Virus record (IMG/VR): IMGVR_UViG_3300032313_001465
Coordinates: 1 to 64,000 of that record
Strand: one strand, 5' to 3'
Source: a virus
DNA length: 64,000 nucleotides
Each line of letters opens with the position of its first letter. The first letter of the stretch is position 1. The position numbers were made by a program, and so were the translations under genes. Below the pieces are notes generated by a model. That model saw nothing but the letters and a program-made list of their open reading frames with translations, made no database searches and had not been told where the DNA came from. Of this stretch, positions 15,720 through 24,251 are shown in pieces.

Positions 15720-16352
15720 ATGGAATTATTAAAAAAATCAAACGGTAATCATCCCCGTACTCAAGAAGAGATAGAGCAGATGATAGAAAATGCATCTGAA
15801 GCATATGGTAAATTCCTTACAGCATTGGGGTTTGATTATAAAGCAGATAGACAAACAGTCGATACTCCAAGGAGAGTCGCAAAATCCTTCTTGAAAGACC
15901 TAATCGTAGGTTCAATTACTGACGAACCAAATATTACAGTTTTCCCTAATGATGAAAATTATGACGGACTAGTAATTCAAGCAGGCATTCCTATTGTTAG
16001 TATGTGTGCACATCACAATTTAGCATTCACTGGGTTTGCTACTGTAGCATATATTCCTGCTGAAAATGTAATTGGATTAAGTAAATTAAATCGTATTGTA
16101 GAATGGTTTTCTCGTCGCCCACAAATGCAAGAATCATTAACCACCCAAATTCATGATTATGTTGCTGATAAAATGCAATGCCAATCAGTAGCAGTTAGTA
16201 TTGCTTGTAAACATACTTGTTGTAGTTCAAGAGGTATTAAACACGGATCAGTAATGACTACCAACAAATTCTCAGGTGTATTTATAGAACCTAATAATAT
16301 GGTTCGTGATGAATTTCTCCATGCCATCGAAGTAAATGGTGCTAAATTTTAA
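15720..16352 (+). CDS. folE: GTP cyclohydrolase I FolE
   Basis: 210 residues, usual size. VDTPRRVAKSFL, SMCAHHNLAFTG (zinc Cys and His pair), GLSKLNRIVEWFSRRPQMQE and CKHTCCSSRGIKHG are all family hallmarks. Converts GTP to dihydroneopterin triphosphate, the entry step to preQ0; here most likely for DNA modification with QueD, QueE, QueC and DpdA. It has its own core promoter. Confidence 0.93.
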   Translation: MELLKKSNGNHPRTQEEIEQMIENASEAYGKFLTALGFDYKADRQTVDTPRRVAKSFLKDLIVGSITDEPNITVFPNDENYDGLVIQAGIPIVSMCAHHNLAFTGFATVAYIPAENVIGLSKLNRIVEWFSRRPQMQESLTTQIHDYVADKMQCQSVAVSIACKHTCCSSRGIKHGSVMTTNKFSGVFIEPNNMVRDEFLHAIEVNGAKF

Positions 16353-16370
16353 AATAAAAAATAATAATAC

Positions 16371-16826
16371 ATGGTAACAATATACGCTCATAAAAACACA
16401 GATAATGCCGTTATTCCAACGGTAGCCTACAATTCGACAAGTGCCTGCTTTGATATAACTTGCACTGAAACAACAGTTATACCTGCAGGTAAATCAGCAG
16501 TAGTACCTAATGGGTTAAATTTAACACTACCTCAAAACCAAAAGTTTTGGATGCAGATACAATTACGTAGTTCTAAAGGATTTAAACATGAATTAATCCC
16601 ACATTATGGAACTGTAGATCCGGGATATACTGGAGATTTAGGAGTAAAAATATATAATGTAGGTGATGTTGATGTTACTATTGAGGAAGGAGAAAGATAT
16701 GCTCAAATAGCAGTAATCCCAATCCCACAATATGAAATTGTTGAACTAAACGACGAAGAATTTAACGAATTAAAAAACACACAATCTAGAGGCGACAAAG
16801 GATTTGGAAGTTCAGGTAAAAATTAA
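16371..16826 (+). CDS. dut: dUTPase
   Basis: 151 residues, trimeric dUTPase family. The five motifs are seen in order: SACFDI, LRSSKGF, HYGTVDPGYTGDLGV, EGERYAQIAVIP and the C-terminal RGDKGFGSSGKN. Hydrolyses dUTP to dUMP, limiting uracil in DNA and supplying the thymidylate synthase at 53461. Confidence 0.93.
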   Translation: MVTIYAHKNTDNAVIPTVAYNSTSACFDITCTETTVIPAGKSAVVPNGLNLTLPQNQKFWMQIQLRSSKGFKHELIPHYGTVDPGYTGDLGVKIYNVGDVDVTIEEGERYAQIAVIPIPQYEIVELNDEEFNELKNTQSRGDKGFGSSGKN

Positions 16827-16837
16827 ATAAAAATAAA

Positions 16838-17113
16838 ATGGAAAAATTACTAGAAATTATAAGTCAATTAAGACATGTCACTGAATGGTCTCAACCTAAT
16901 ATAAAATTTGTTGAAATCATGGCTCTTATTAATGAATTAGAGGAAGAAATTAGGAACCCTAAAGAAATAGAGGTTGTGGATGTAATTGTAGAAGAAGAAG
17001 TGGTTGAAGAACCAATAATCGAAACACCAAAGATAGAGGAAACAGTAGTTACTGAAGAAGTCCCTAAAAAAAGAAACTACCATTTTAAAAAGAAAGAAAC
17101 CCCAGCAGAATAA
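16838..17113 (+). CDS. Small acidic protein before DNA polymerase
   Basis: 91 residues. N-terminal helix (about 1-40), then a Val/Glu-rich low-complexity stretch (VEEEVVEEPIIETPKIEET) and a basic tail (KKRNYHFKKKETPAE). No domain recognised. Ends one nucleotide before the polymerase TTG start, so it may be translationally coupled to it. Confidence 0.6.
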   Translation: MEKLLEIISQLRHVTEWSQPNIKFVEIMALINELEEEIRNPKEIEVVDVIVEEEVVEEPIIETPKIEETVVTEEVPKKRNYHFKKKETPAE

Positions 17114-17114
17114 A

Positions 17115-18872
17115 TTGTACCAATCAATATACTTTGACCGATCTACCTATAATATCTTTTTAAGAGATGATAAAAGTGGATGGCATCAATTTAAACATAA
17201 CCCTATTTTTTATAAACGAGTAAAGCACCAACAAGACGGTGCTTTACCTGTATTAACTGGAGGATATTGTATCCCAGTTAATGGGAAAGCGGATTGGAGT
17301 GATCCGGATTTATTAGAAAAGGATATAAATCCTGAGTTATACACTTTGAGAGAATTATATTATAATCAAGAAGATGTTATTCCTGAATGGCATAATACTG
17401 TATTTTTGGATATTGAGATTGAAATGGGAGGAGCGCTTACAATTCAATACATAAAAGATGCCCAAGCTCCTATTACTTCCATAGCTTTAATAGACTTAAC
17501 TACTAAAACTAAAATATGTTTTATCGTTGATAAATCAAAAGAAATTGAGGAAATTAATGATGGGAATATTCATGTTATTCCTTGTAGAACCGAAAGAGAA
17601 TTAATATTAAAGTTTTTAGATAAGTGGGAAGAAATAGACCCAACTATAGTAGTAGGATGGAATAGTGAATATTTCGATATACCTTATCTATACTTTAGAC
17701 TAGGAAATATAGTACATGAAGAAGATAGACTTAGACTTTCCCCAATCCGTAAAATACAGGTTCAAGATTATAACCCAAATGTTTTATCAGTTAGATTAGG
17801 TGGTATCAATCATCTAGATTATATGCTTTTACATAAAAAATATATAACCAAGGAAGAACCATCATATAAATTAGGTGATATTGGAGAAAAATATGTTAAA
17901 TTAGGGAAAGTAGAATATGAAGGTAATTTGAATACTTTATTTAAAACAGATAAACAAAAATTTATTGAATATAATCTTCGAGATGTTGAGATTGTTGAGA
18001 AATTAGAAGAAAAACTTAAATTTATCGAGTTAACTATTATGATAAGTCATATTTGTAATACTCCATATGATCAAATCTATTATAACACAGTCTTAGGTGA
18101 AGGGGCAATATTAAAATACTTACGAGGATCAAAAATTATCTCTCCTAATAAACCAACTACTCATAATCCATCAAGAAAAAATAGAGAAGAAACATACGCT
18201 GGAGGATATCTTTTAGATCCTGTACCTGGATTATATTATGATTGTATAGATTTAGATTATACCTCACTATATCCTAGTATTATTAAATCCCTTAATTTAG
18301 GTATTGAAACATTAGTTGGAAGGATTGAAGTAAATTCTACATACGAACAAAATTATTCATTAGAAAAGTTAGAACAAAGGGATCCAAATGAAGAAATAAT
18401 AATACAACGTTTAAATAAAATTAATTATACTCTAGATTCAAAGGAGATTAAATTAGGAGAACTTATACAAATAATTAAGGACAATAAATACACAATATCA
18501 GCATCCGGAGCATTATTTAGAACTGATAAACAAAGTGTTACAGCTAACATTTTAGAAAAGTGGTTTGAGAAACGTGAACATTATAGGGGAATGAAAAAGC
18601 AAGCTGGTAAATCAGAAGATTGGGGTAAATTTGCATTATATGATACGTTTCAACTAGCTTTTAAGATTCTTCAAAATGCGATGTACGGTACATTTGCTAA
18701 AAACGTTTGGAGATATACTGATGGTCATATGATATGTAGTTGTGCCATTACAAACAGTGGTCAAAGATTAACTAAATCCTCTATCGATTATGTAAATGGT
18801 GAATTAGGTAATGTTATGGAAATGTCTAAAGATGAATTAATGGAATATTTTGAATTAGACTCTAAAAAGTAA
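17115..18872 (+). CDS. 43: DNA polymerase family B, N-terminal part (gp43A)
   Basis: 585 residues, apparent TTG start. Contains the proofreading exonuclease: FLDIEIEM (Exo I, about 97), VVGWNSEYFDIPYLYFR (Exo II) and YNLRDVEIVEKL (Exo III). It continues through palm motif A DLDYTSLYPSI and motif B KILQNAMYGTFAK. It stops before motif C, which starts the next gene. The break falls between motifs B and C, 6 nt apart, so both halves are needed for one polymerase. An ATG start further in would remove N-terminal strands expected in family B. Confidence 0.9.
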   Translation: MYQSIYFDRSTYNIFLRDDKSGWHQFKHNPIFYKRVKHQQDGALPVLTGGYCIPVNGKADWSDPDLLEKDINPELYTLRELYYNQEDVIPEWHNTVFLDIEIEMGGALTIQYIKDAQAPITSIALIDLTTKTKICFIVDKSKEIEEINDGNIHVIPCRTERELILKFLDKWEEIDPTIVVGWNSEYFDIPYLYFRLGNIVHEEDRLRLSPIRKIQVQDYNPNVLSVRLGGINHLDYMLLHKKYITKEEPSYKLGDIGEKYVKLGKVEYEGNLNTLFKTDKQKFIEYNLRDVEIVEKLEEKLKFIELTIMISHICNTPYDQIYYNTVLGEGAILKYLRGSKIISPNKPTTHNPSRKNREETYAGGYLLDPVPGLYYDCIDLDYTSLYPSIIKSLNLGIETLVGRIEVNSTYEQNYSLEKLEQRDPNEEIIIQRLNKINYTLDSKEIKLGELIQIIKDNKYTISASGALFRTDKQSVTANILEKWFEKREHYRGMKKQAGKSEDWGKFALYDTFQLAFKILQNAMYGTFAKNVWRYTDGHMICSCAITNSGQRLTKSSIDYVNGELGNVMEMSKDELMEYFELDSKK

Positions 18873-18878
18873 ATTTAT

Positions 18879-19778
18879 ATGGATAAAAACTTCATTCTTT
18901 TAAGTGACACAGATAGTTTGTACATAGAGCTTAAACCTGTTTTAGATTATATGAAATCTAAGGGTATAGAAATTAATGACGAAAATAAAAATGAATTTGT
19001 TCTTAAAATAGCTAGTAAGATTCAGTCTAAAGCAAACGATAACTTAGAGAACGTTTGTAATAAATTGTTTAACATTCCAAAAAACAAATATTTTCAATTA
19101 AAACAAGAGGTAATTGCTTCTACTATATTAGCTACAGGTAAAAGAAGATATGGAATGTGGGTTACTAATAAGGAAGGAGTTACAATTCCTTCCGATCATA
19201 AAGATGCACTAGATCTAAAGGGTTTGGAGATAATGAAGTCTAATATGAATCCGATTTTTAAAAAATTTGGAGAAAGTTTTATCAAGAATATTTTATTTAA
19301 CACTCCAAAACAAGAATTAGACAATTCCATAATAGATTTTTACAATTTGTTAAAACAAACAGACCCGAGATTATTAGGTAAACCAACTGGTGTTAAACAA
19401 ATAAATTCATATAGAATACCTCCAACATCCGGAGAGATATTTAGTAAATTTAAACTTAAAGCTCCAAGTAATACAAAAGCAGCAGTACGTTACTCAGACT
19501 TACTTAGATTTAGAAAATTAGATAAAAAATTCGAAACAATAATAGAAGGAGATAAAATACTTATTATTAACCTAAAACAAAATCCATATCAAATAGATAC
19601 TATAGGGTTACCAAATTCAAAGATACCTGATGAGATTGATAAGTTCGTTAAAGAATATATTGACGTTGATAAAATATTTGAATCGATGCTTTTGAATAAG
19701 TTGAAAGAACTATATCTTGATTTAAAATGGGATTTTCCTAGTTTAAATCCAAACATTGGGAAGTTTTTCTCCTTCTAA
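18879..19778 (+). CDS. 43: DNA polymerase family B, C-terminal part (gp43B)
   Basis: 299 residues. Starts with MDKNFILLSDTDSLYIEL, which carries catalytic motif C (D-T-D-S), followed by LATGKRRYGMWV (the K-K-R-Y-like primer-contact motif) and the thumb. It completes the family B polymerase begun at 17115. No intein or homing endonuclease lies at the junction. The end GKFFSF may be the clamp-binding tail, as in T4 gp43. Confidence 0.9.
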   Translation: MDKNFILLSDTDSLYIELKPVLDYMKSKGIEINDENKNEFVLKIASKIQSKANDNLENVCNKLFNIPKNKYFQLKQEVIASTILATGKRRYGMWVTNKEGVTIPSDHKDALDLKGLEIMKSNMNPIFKKFGESFIKNILFNTPKQELDNSIIDFYNLLKQTDPRLLGKPTGVKQINSYRIPPTSGEIFSKFKLKAPSNTKAAVRYSDLLRFRKLDKKFETIIEGDKILIINLKQNPYQIDTIGLPNSKIPDEIDKFVKEYIDVDKIFESMLLNKLKELYLDLKWDFPSLNPNIGKFFSF

Positions 19779-19809
19779 AAAAGTTCGTATATTAATTAAA
19801 AATAAAAAT

Positions 19810-20547
19810 ATGATGCATAAATCCGTTTTACAGAGTGTTATTTCTAAATATTATTTAGGTGGAATAATTGAAGCAGCCAAACTAAGTGTTGAGGATGATA
19901 AATTACAAATTAAATTTGTATCACCTAATAAAGATATGATTGGAAGTTTACAACACAATAATTTCCCAATCCCTAATTGTGTATTACCTATATTTAATAC
20001 TACTCAATTACTTAAATTATTAAGTATTACTAGTAATGATATTTCACTTCTTACTGAAAAGAAACAAAAAGTATTTACTAAACTATACATTTCAGATACT
20101 AATTTTAATTTATCATATGCTTTAGCTGATGAGTTTTTATTACCAAAAGTAGGTGAAGTTACTGAGCCCCAAGAATATGAAATCAAAATTCCACTAAATG
20201 TTGAAAATATAGATTCTTTAATTAAAGCTAAAAATGCATTACCAGGAGTAGATTTTATGACAATACGAAGTGATATTAATTTAGATGATCAAAAACCAAT
20301 TGTTGAATTTACATTTGGAGAGGATAACGAACATTCAAATAAAATAACATATAATATACCTGCAGAAGTTAATTCAGGTAGAATTAGTATTCCATTCAAC
20401 TCAGAAATATTCAAAGAAATATTAGTAGCAAATAAAGATATGGGAGGTGGAGTTATAAGTATAAGTGAGAAAGGATTAATGGTAATGGAATTTGAAAAGA
20501 ATGAAATTAAAACTAAATATTTCTTAGTAAGATTACAAGGAGCATAA
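19810..20547 (+). CDS. 45: Sliding clamp gp45
   Basis: 245 residues from ATG 19810 (a second ATG follows at 19813); T4 gp45 is about 228. The order polymerase - clamp - clamp loader and the alpha/beta repeated pattern (VLQSVISKYYLGGIIEAAK; VISISEKGLMVMEF near the C-terminus) support this. It tethers the polymerase to DNA; in T4 it also activates late transcription. The frame extends upstream into the polymerase gene, but the A-rich leader favours the 19810 start. A TATATTAA box lies at 19788 without a good TTGG partner. Confidence 0.85.
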   Translation: MMHKSVLQSVISKYYLGGIIEAAKLSVEDDKLQIKFVSPNKDMIGSLQHNNFPIPNCVLPIFNTTQLLKLLSITSNDISLLTEKKQKVFTKLYISDTNFNLSYALADEFLLPKVGEVTEPQEYEIKIPLNVENIDSLIKAKNALPGVDFMTIRSDINLDDQKPIVEFTFGEDNEHSNKITYNIPAEVNSGRISIPFNSEIFKEILVANKDMGGGVISISEKGLMVMEFEKNEIKTKYFLVRLQGA

Positions 20548-20581
20548 TATTTATATTAAACAATTAAACTTAAACAAAAAA

Positions 20582-20920
20582 ATGAAAATAACAGCTTTCA
20601 GAAAACTAATTAGAGAAGAAGTTAGAAAAGTATTAAACGAACAACAATCTAATATTGAGTTGATAGGTCCAAACGTTGATGAGTTATTGGATGCTATCAA
20701 CTTTATTAACAAAGGTGATACTTCTAATGTGGGAATGATTCCACACTCATTTGGAAAAAACACACTTAAAGCGTTAGATAATGACGGACATTCAATAGGT
20801 GGTGGTAAATTCTCAATTAGTGTTCAAACTAAAGTTCCTAACGAAAGTTCATACATTAGACAAGTCAATGACCTGCTAGCTGATCATGGGTTTAAATGTA
20901 GATTGAGTATTGTAAAATAA
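20582..20920 (+). CDS. Small protein with capsid-targeting-like leader
   Basis: 112 residues. Residues 1-20 (MKITAFRKLI then REEVRKVLNE) match the leaders at 1 and 387 almost exactly. The body (about 22-112) is alpha/beta and unrelated to those proteins. It sits oddly among replication genes, between the clamp and GroES. Packaging into the head and cleavage after L-N-E is an inference. Confidence 0.75.
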   Translation: MKITAFRKLIREEVRKVLNEQQSNIELIGPNVDELLDAINFINKGDTSNVGMIPHSFGKNTLKALDNDGHSIGGGKFSISVQTKVPNESSYIRQVNDLLADHGFKCRLSIVK

Positions 20921-20927
20921 AAACAAA

Positions 20928-20963
20928 ATAAAAATAACAGAATTCAGAAAGGTGAGTTGGTAA
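20928..20963 (+). pseudogene. Leader remnant with lost start codon
   Basis: Right after the previous gene, the codons ATA AAA ATA ACA GAA TTC read I-K-I-T-E-F-R-K and then stop within four codons. This matches the M-K-I-T-E-F-K-K leader start with ATG changed to ATA. It looks like the stub of another leader-bearing gene; its 3' end now overlaps the groES promoter. Confidence 0.5.
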
Positions 20964-20987
20964 TTTAATTTACCTTTATTATATTAA
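20957..20987 (+). promoter_or_regulatory. Core promoter (no GTCAT boxes) for groES-groEL
   Basis: TTGG at 20957-20960 and TATATTAA at 20980-20987, 23 nt start-to-start, 18 nt before groES. An imperfect hairpin (GGTAA/TTACC, 20959-20974) overlaps it and could end the upstream transcript. Confidence 0.55.
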
Positions 20988-21005
20988 TCAAACAAAAAAA
21001 TAGTT

Positions 21006-21299
21006 ATGAAAAAATTAGAAGCATTATTTGATGCAGTTATCGTTAAACCAATTGAGGAAGATGAGTCCAAATTTGGTTCAATAGTAGTTCCTGATATGGG
21101 GAATGAAAAAAACAAACAAGCCACAGTAGTAGACGTAGGTCCTGGAAAATTCTCAATCACTGGAGATCATTTTATTAACACCGTACTTAAAGTAGGAGAT
21201 AAAGTAGTATTACCTTCTATGGGATTTACAAAGTTAGAATTTGAAGGTGAAGAATATTTCATTGGATGCGAAAACAGTATACTTGCTAAAATTAATTAA
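21006..21299 (+). CDS. groES: GroES-like co-chaperonin
   Basis: 97 residues, GroES size. PIEEDESKFGSIVVPDMGNEKNKQATVVDVGPG (in parts, about 16-48) is the mobile loop and beta-barrel start; LKVGDKVVLP and YFIGCENSILAKI are typical of GroES. It plays the role of T4 gp31 but is closer to bacterial GroES. Pairs with the groEL 12 nt downstream, probably for folding the capsid protein. Confidence 0.9.
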   Translation: MKKLEALFDAVIVKPIEEDESKFGSIVVPDMGNEKNKQATVVDVGPGKFSITGDHFINTVLKVGDKVVLPSMGFTKLEFEGEEYFIGCENSILAKIN

Positions 21300-21311
21300 A
21301 AAGTTATAAAT

Positions 21312-22919
21312 ATGTCAAAACAAAAAATTGAATTGGGAGCTAACTCCCGAAAGAAGTTATTACAAGGAATTAATAAAATATCCGACGTAGTTACTAGTAC
21401 ATTAGGTCCTCATGGTAGAAATATCATCTATTCAGATGGAAATTCTGTTAACAGTACAAAAGATGGGGTTTCAGTAGCAAAGAGAGTAAATGTATTAGAA
21501 GATCCTATTGAAGATTTGGGTGCACAATTAATTAAACAAGCATCAATCAAAACAGCAGATGCAGCAGGTGATGGTACAACAACATCTACCCTATTAGCTA
21601 GTAAAATGATTAATGATGGTTTTAAATACCTTAATAATGGTGAAAATGCAGTTCAAATCAAAAGAGATATTGATATTGCTGTTAAACAAGTAGTAGAATA
21701 CATCCATAAAGATATTAAAGAAACAATTTCATCAGAAGATCAACTTGAGCAAATTGCTACTATCTCAGCTAATAATGATGTTGAAACTGGAAAATTAATA
21801 GCAACCGCTATGAGTAAGGTAGGGATTGAAGGAGTAGTACACATTGAAGAAAGTAAAACCGGAGAAACATATTTAGAAACAGTAGAAGGCATGCAATTCG
21901 ATAGAGGATACAAATCTCACTATTTTGTTACTGATAATAACACTATGTCTTGTTTATTAGATAACCCATATATCCTAATAGCAGATAGTAGATTTAATAC
22001 AGTAAAAGAACTTTTACCAATTTTGGAAGGAGTTTCAAATACTGGTCGTTCGCTTTTAATTATCGCCGAAGATATTGATAATGAAGCATTAGCCACTCTT
22101 ATTGTTAATAAAATGAGAGGTACAATCAAAGTATGTGCTGTTAAAGCCCCTGATTTTGGAGATAGACGTAAATTAATCCTAGAAGATATTGCAGTTCTAA
22201 CAGGAGGACAAGTGTTTAGTAAAGAAAAAGGAATGAAATTAGAGAAATTTAATTGGGATTGGTTTGGTGAAGCTAGAATTGTTACTGTTAAAAAAGAACA
22301 AACCACAATTGTTGATGGTAAAGGTAATGAGACAAGTATTTCTTCACGTATTGAAGAATTAAAACTTCAAATTGAAAAATCAACAACCGCTTTTGAAACT
22401 GAAAAATTACAAGAACGTTTAGCTAAATTTACGGGTGGAGTAGCAATTATTCATGTTGGTGGCAATACAGAAACTGAGATGAAAGAGAAAAAAGACAGAG
22501 TAGATGATGCTTTACATGCTACTAAAGCAGCTATTGATGAAGGCATCGTTCCGGGTGGTGGTATTGCTTTAATTAAGGCTCGTAAAAGTATCACTAATAA
22601 AAGTATAGGATCTCAAATAGTATACGAAGCATGTTCAGCTCCATTTAAAAAAATATTATCAAATGCCGGACATAGTGACGAAAGTATTTATAAAATTATG
22701 ACTAGTTTACCTGATAAGTTAGTTTGGGGAGGTTATGATTTAAAAAATGATAAGTATGTAAATATGAAAGATAAAGGCATTATCGATCCTGCTAAAGTAG
22801 TAAGATGTGCTTTAGAAAATGCAGCTTCAGTAGCTGGTATTGTATTATTAACTGAAGGAGCTATTATAGATGTTCCTGAAGAAAAGAATACAGCTGTTGA
22901 CCCACAACAGTTTTATTAA
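21312..22919 (+). CDS. groEL: GroEL chaperonin
   Basis: 535 residues, full length. ATP-binding [14 protein letters not shown] and [13 protein letters not shown] in the equatorial domain; [22 protein letters not shown] in the apical domain; [19 protein letters not shown] near the C-terminus. Some bacterial positions are changed (for example S/N-rich start, no Gly-Gly-Met tail). A phage carrying both GroES and GroEL is uncommon, since most rely on host GroEL. Confidence 0.93.
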   Translation: MSKQKIELGANSRKKLLQGINKISDVVTSTLGPHGRNIIYSDGNSVNSTKDGVSVAKRVNVLEDPIEDLGAQLIKQASIKTADAAGDGTTTSTLLASKMINDGFKYLNNGENAVQIKRDIDIAVKQVVEYIHKDIKETISSEDQLEQIATISANNDVETGKLIATAMSKVGIEGVVHIEESKTGETYLETVEGMQFDRGYKSHYFVTDNNTMSCLLDNPYILIADSRFNTVKELLPILEGVSNTGRSLLIIAEDIDNEALATLIVNKMRGTIKVCAVKAPDFGDRRKLILEDIAVLTGGQVFSKEKGMKLEKFNWDWFGEARIVTVKKEQTTIVDGKGNETSISSRIEELKLQIEKSTTAFETEKLQERLAKFTGGVAIIHVGGNTETEMKEKKDRVDDALHATKAAIDEGIVPGGGIALIKARKSITNKSIGSQIVYEACSAPFKKILSNAGHSDESIYKIMTSLPDKLVWGGYDLKNDKYVNMKDKGIIDPAKVVRCALENAASVAGIVLLTEGAIIDVPEEKNTAVDPQQFY

Positions 22920-22929
22920 AAATAAATAT

Positions 22930-22954
22930 GAGGGGTTGGTTTTACCAACTCCTC
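22930..22954 (+). terminator. Terminator after groEL
   Basis: Stem GAGGGGTTGG / CCAACTCCTC (10 bp with one G:T pair) and a 5-nt loop, right after the groEL stop. The downstream tract TACTTATCTT is weakly T-rich. A TATATTAA box at 22964 may start the clamp-loader transcript, with only a partial -33 box. Confidence 0.7.
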
Positions 22955-22981
22955 TACTTATCTTATATTAAATAAAAAGTT

Positions 22982-23917
22982 ATGAAAAAAGACCATTTTT
23001 TATGGGGAGAGAAGTTCCGTCCTGATACTTTAGATACTTTTATATGTTCTGAAGAACACAAGTTAAAATTTAAGGAATATATTGACACACAACAAATTCC
23101 TCATCTTCTATTTGCTGGAAAACCGGGTTCTGGAAAAACCACATTAGCTAAGATATTAGTAAATAATATTGATTGTGATTATATTTATTTGAATGCTACT
23201 GAACATAGAAGCATGGATGATATTAAAGATAAAGTAGGTTCATTTGCTTCGTCTGCAACATTCAAACCATTAAAGATAATCATTTTAGATGAAGCTACTC
23301 ATTTACTTCAAGCATCACAAGTATTATTACTTAATATGATGGAAACTTATAGTTTCAATGTTAGATTTATTTTAACAGGTAATTATGCTGAAAGGTTAAT
23401 AGATCCATTAAGAAGTAGATGTACTGAATTTGATTTAGTAGCTCCATCCAAAAAAGATATTGCATTCTTTATGGATAGTATTCTTACACAAGAAAATATT
23501 CAGTATGAGAAGGATGATTTAGCTATTATTATTAAAAAATATTATCCCGATCTCAGAAAAACAATCAATGCCTTCCAAAAATATAGTAGCGATGGGAAGC
23601 TCATACTTAATGTAAGAGAATTAAATGCAAATGATGCTTACTTAAATGGTATATTAAACGAATTAAAAAAACCCACATACAGCAGTTTTACAAACATTAG
23701 ACAATTATTGGCGGACGCTGATTTATCTTCATACGAAGACGTTTATCGGTTCTTATATGAGCAGATTGAAAACTACGCCCTTAATAGAGAAGGTATGATA
23801 ACAATAATTCTTGAAGAATATATGTATCATTCATCATTCGTCTTAGATAAAGAAATTAATATAGTTGCCTGTATTTCTCGTATATTAGAAACAATTAAAC
23901 AAAAACAAATTATATAA
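22982..23917 (+). CDS. 44: Clamp loader large subunit gp44
   Basis: 311 residues, AAA+ ATPase like T4 gp44 (319). WGEKFRPDTLDTFI at the N-terminus, Walker A GKPGSGKTT (about 46-54), Walker B IIILDEATHL, sensor ILTGNYAERLI and the S-R-C arginine finger motif in LRSRCTEFDL. Loads the gp45 clamp with gp62. Confidence 0.92.
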   Translation: MKKDHFLWGEKFRPDTLDTFICSEEHKLKFKEYIDTQQIPHLLFAGKPGSGKTTLAKILVNNIDCDYIYLNATEHRSMDDIKDKVGSFASSATFKPLKIIILDEATHLLQASQVLLLNMMETYSFNVRFILTGNYAERLIDPLRSRCTEFDLVAPSKKDIAFFMDSILTQENIQYEKDDLAIIIKKYYPDLRKTINAFQKYSSDGKLILNVRELNANDAYLNGILNELKKPTYSSFTNIRQLLADADLSSYEDVYRFLYEQIENYALNREGMITIILEEYMYHSSFVLDKEINIVACISRILETIKQKQII

Positions 23918-23918
23918 A

Positions 23919-24185
23919 ATGAACGGACCATCACAAGTAAATCAACCAAAAATTGATATTAAATTAGCAACAACTGTATTTTCACCTGAAGGAAATTGTG
24001 TATTTACAGAAGGAGTAATTTTGAAAAAATTATCTAAATTCGTAGCAGGTTCCCCAGAGGATGTTATTATTCCCGTACCTTGCTTCTATGATTTAGTAAC
24101 TAAAAAAGTACTAATAGAATTACTTCCTCGGGAAATGCAGCAAGAGTTTAGAGATCTATATGAAAAAGAAGACCCAACAAAATAA
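23919..24185 (+). CDS. Hypothetical protein between gp44 and gp62
   Basis: 88 residues, beta-rich (VFSPEGNCVFTEGVILKKL), ending DLYEKEDPTK. One nucleotide after gp44. No named family. Its last 28 nt are repeated downstream of the homing endonuclease gene, where the same peptide ends that protein. Confidence 0.75.
   Translation: MNGPSQVNQPKIDIKLATTVFSPEGNCVFTEGVILKKLSKFVAGSPEDVIIPVPCFYDLVTKKVLIELLPREMQQEFRDLYEKEDPTK
24157..24184 (+). repeat. Left copy of direct repeat flanking the GIY-YIG gene
   Basis: 28 nt identical to 24880-24907 except one C/T change. It contains the ATG AAA AAG AAG start of a gp62-like frame, which here is cut short (stop within 17 codons). Confidence 0.85.
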
Positions 24186-24189
24186 AAAA

Positions 24190-24218
24190 AATCCTCTTTT
24201 TCAAAAGGATTAATTTTG
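24190..24218 (+). terminator. Hairpin ahead of the homing endonuclease
   Basis: AATCCT (24190-24195) pairs with AGGATT (24206-24211), extended by T/A pairs, and is followed by AATTTTG. May limit read-through from the replication operon into the endonuclease gene. Confidence 0.5.
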
Positions 24219-24251
24219 CAATATTTATTATCGCCAAACAAAAATATTGCG

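Noticed and set aside
19788-19795. Promoter for the sliding clamp gene
   Set aside because: TATATTAA is present, but no TTGG lies 23 nt upstream (only TTTT), so it was not listed as a promoter.
24160-24213. 17-codon gp62-like frame in the left repeat
   Set aside because: It stops after 17 codons; best seen as a by-product of the endonuclease insertion rather than a gene.
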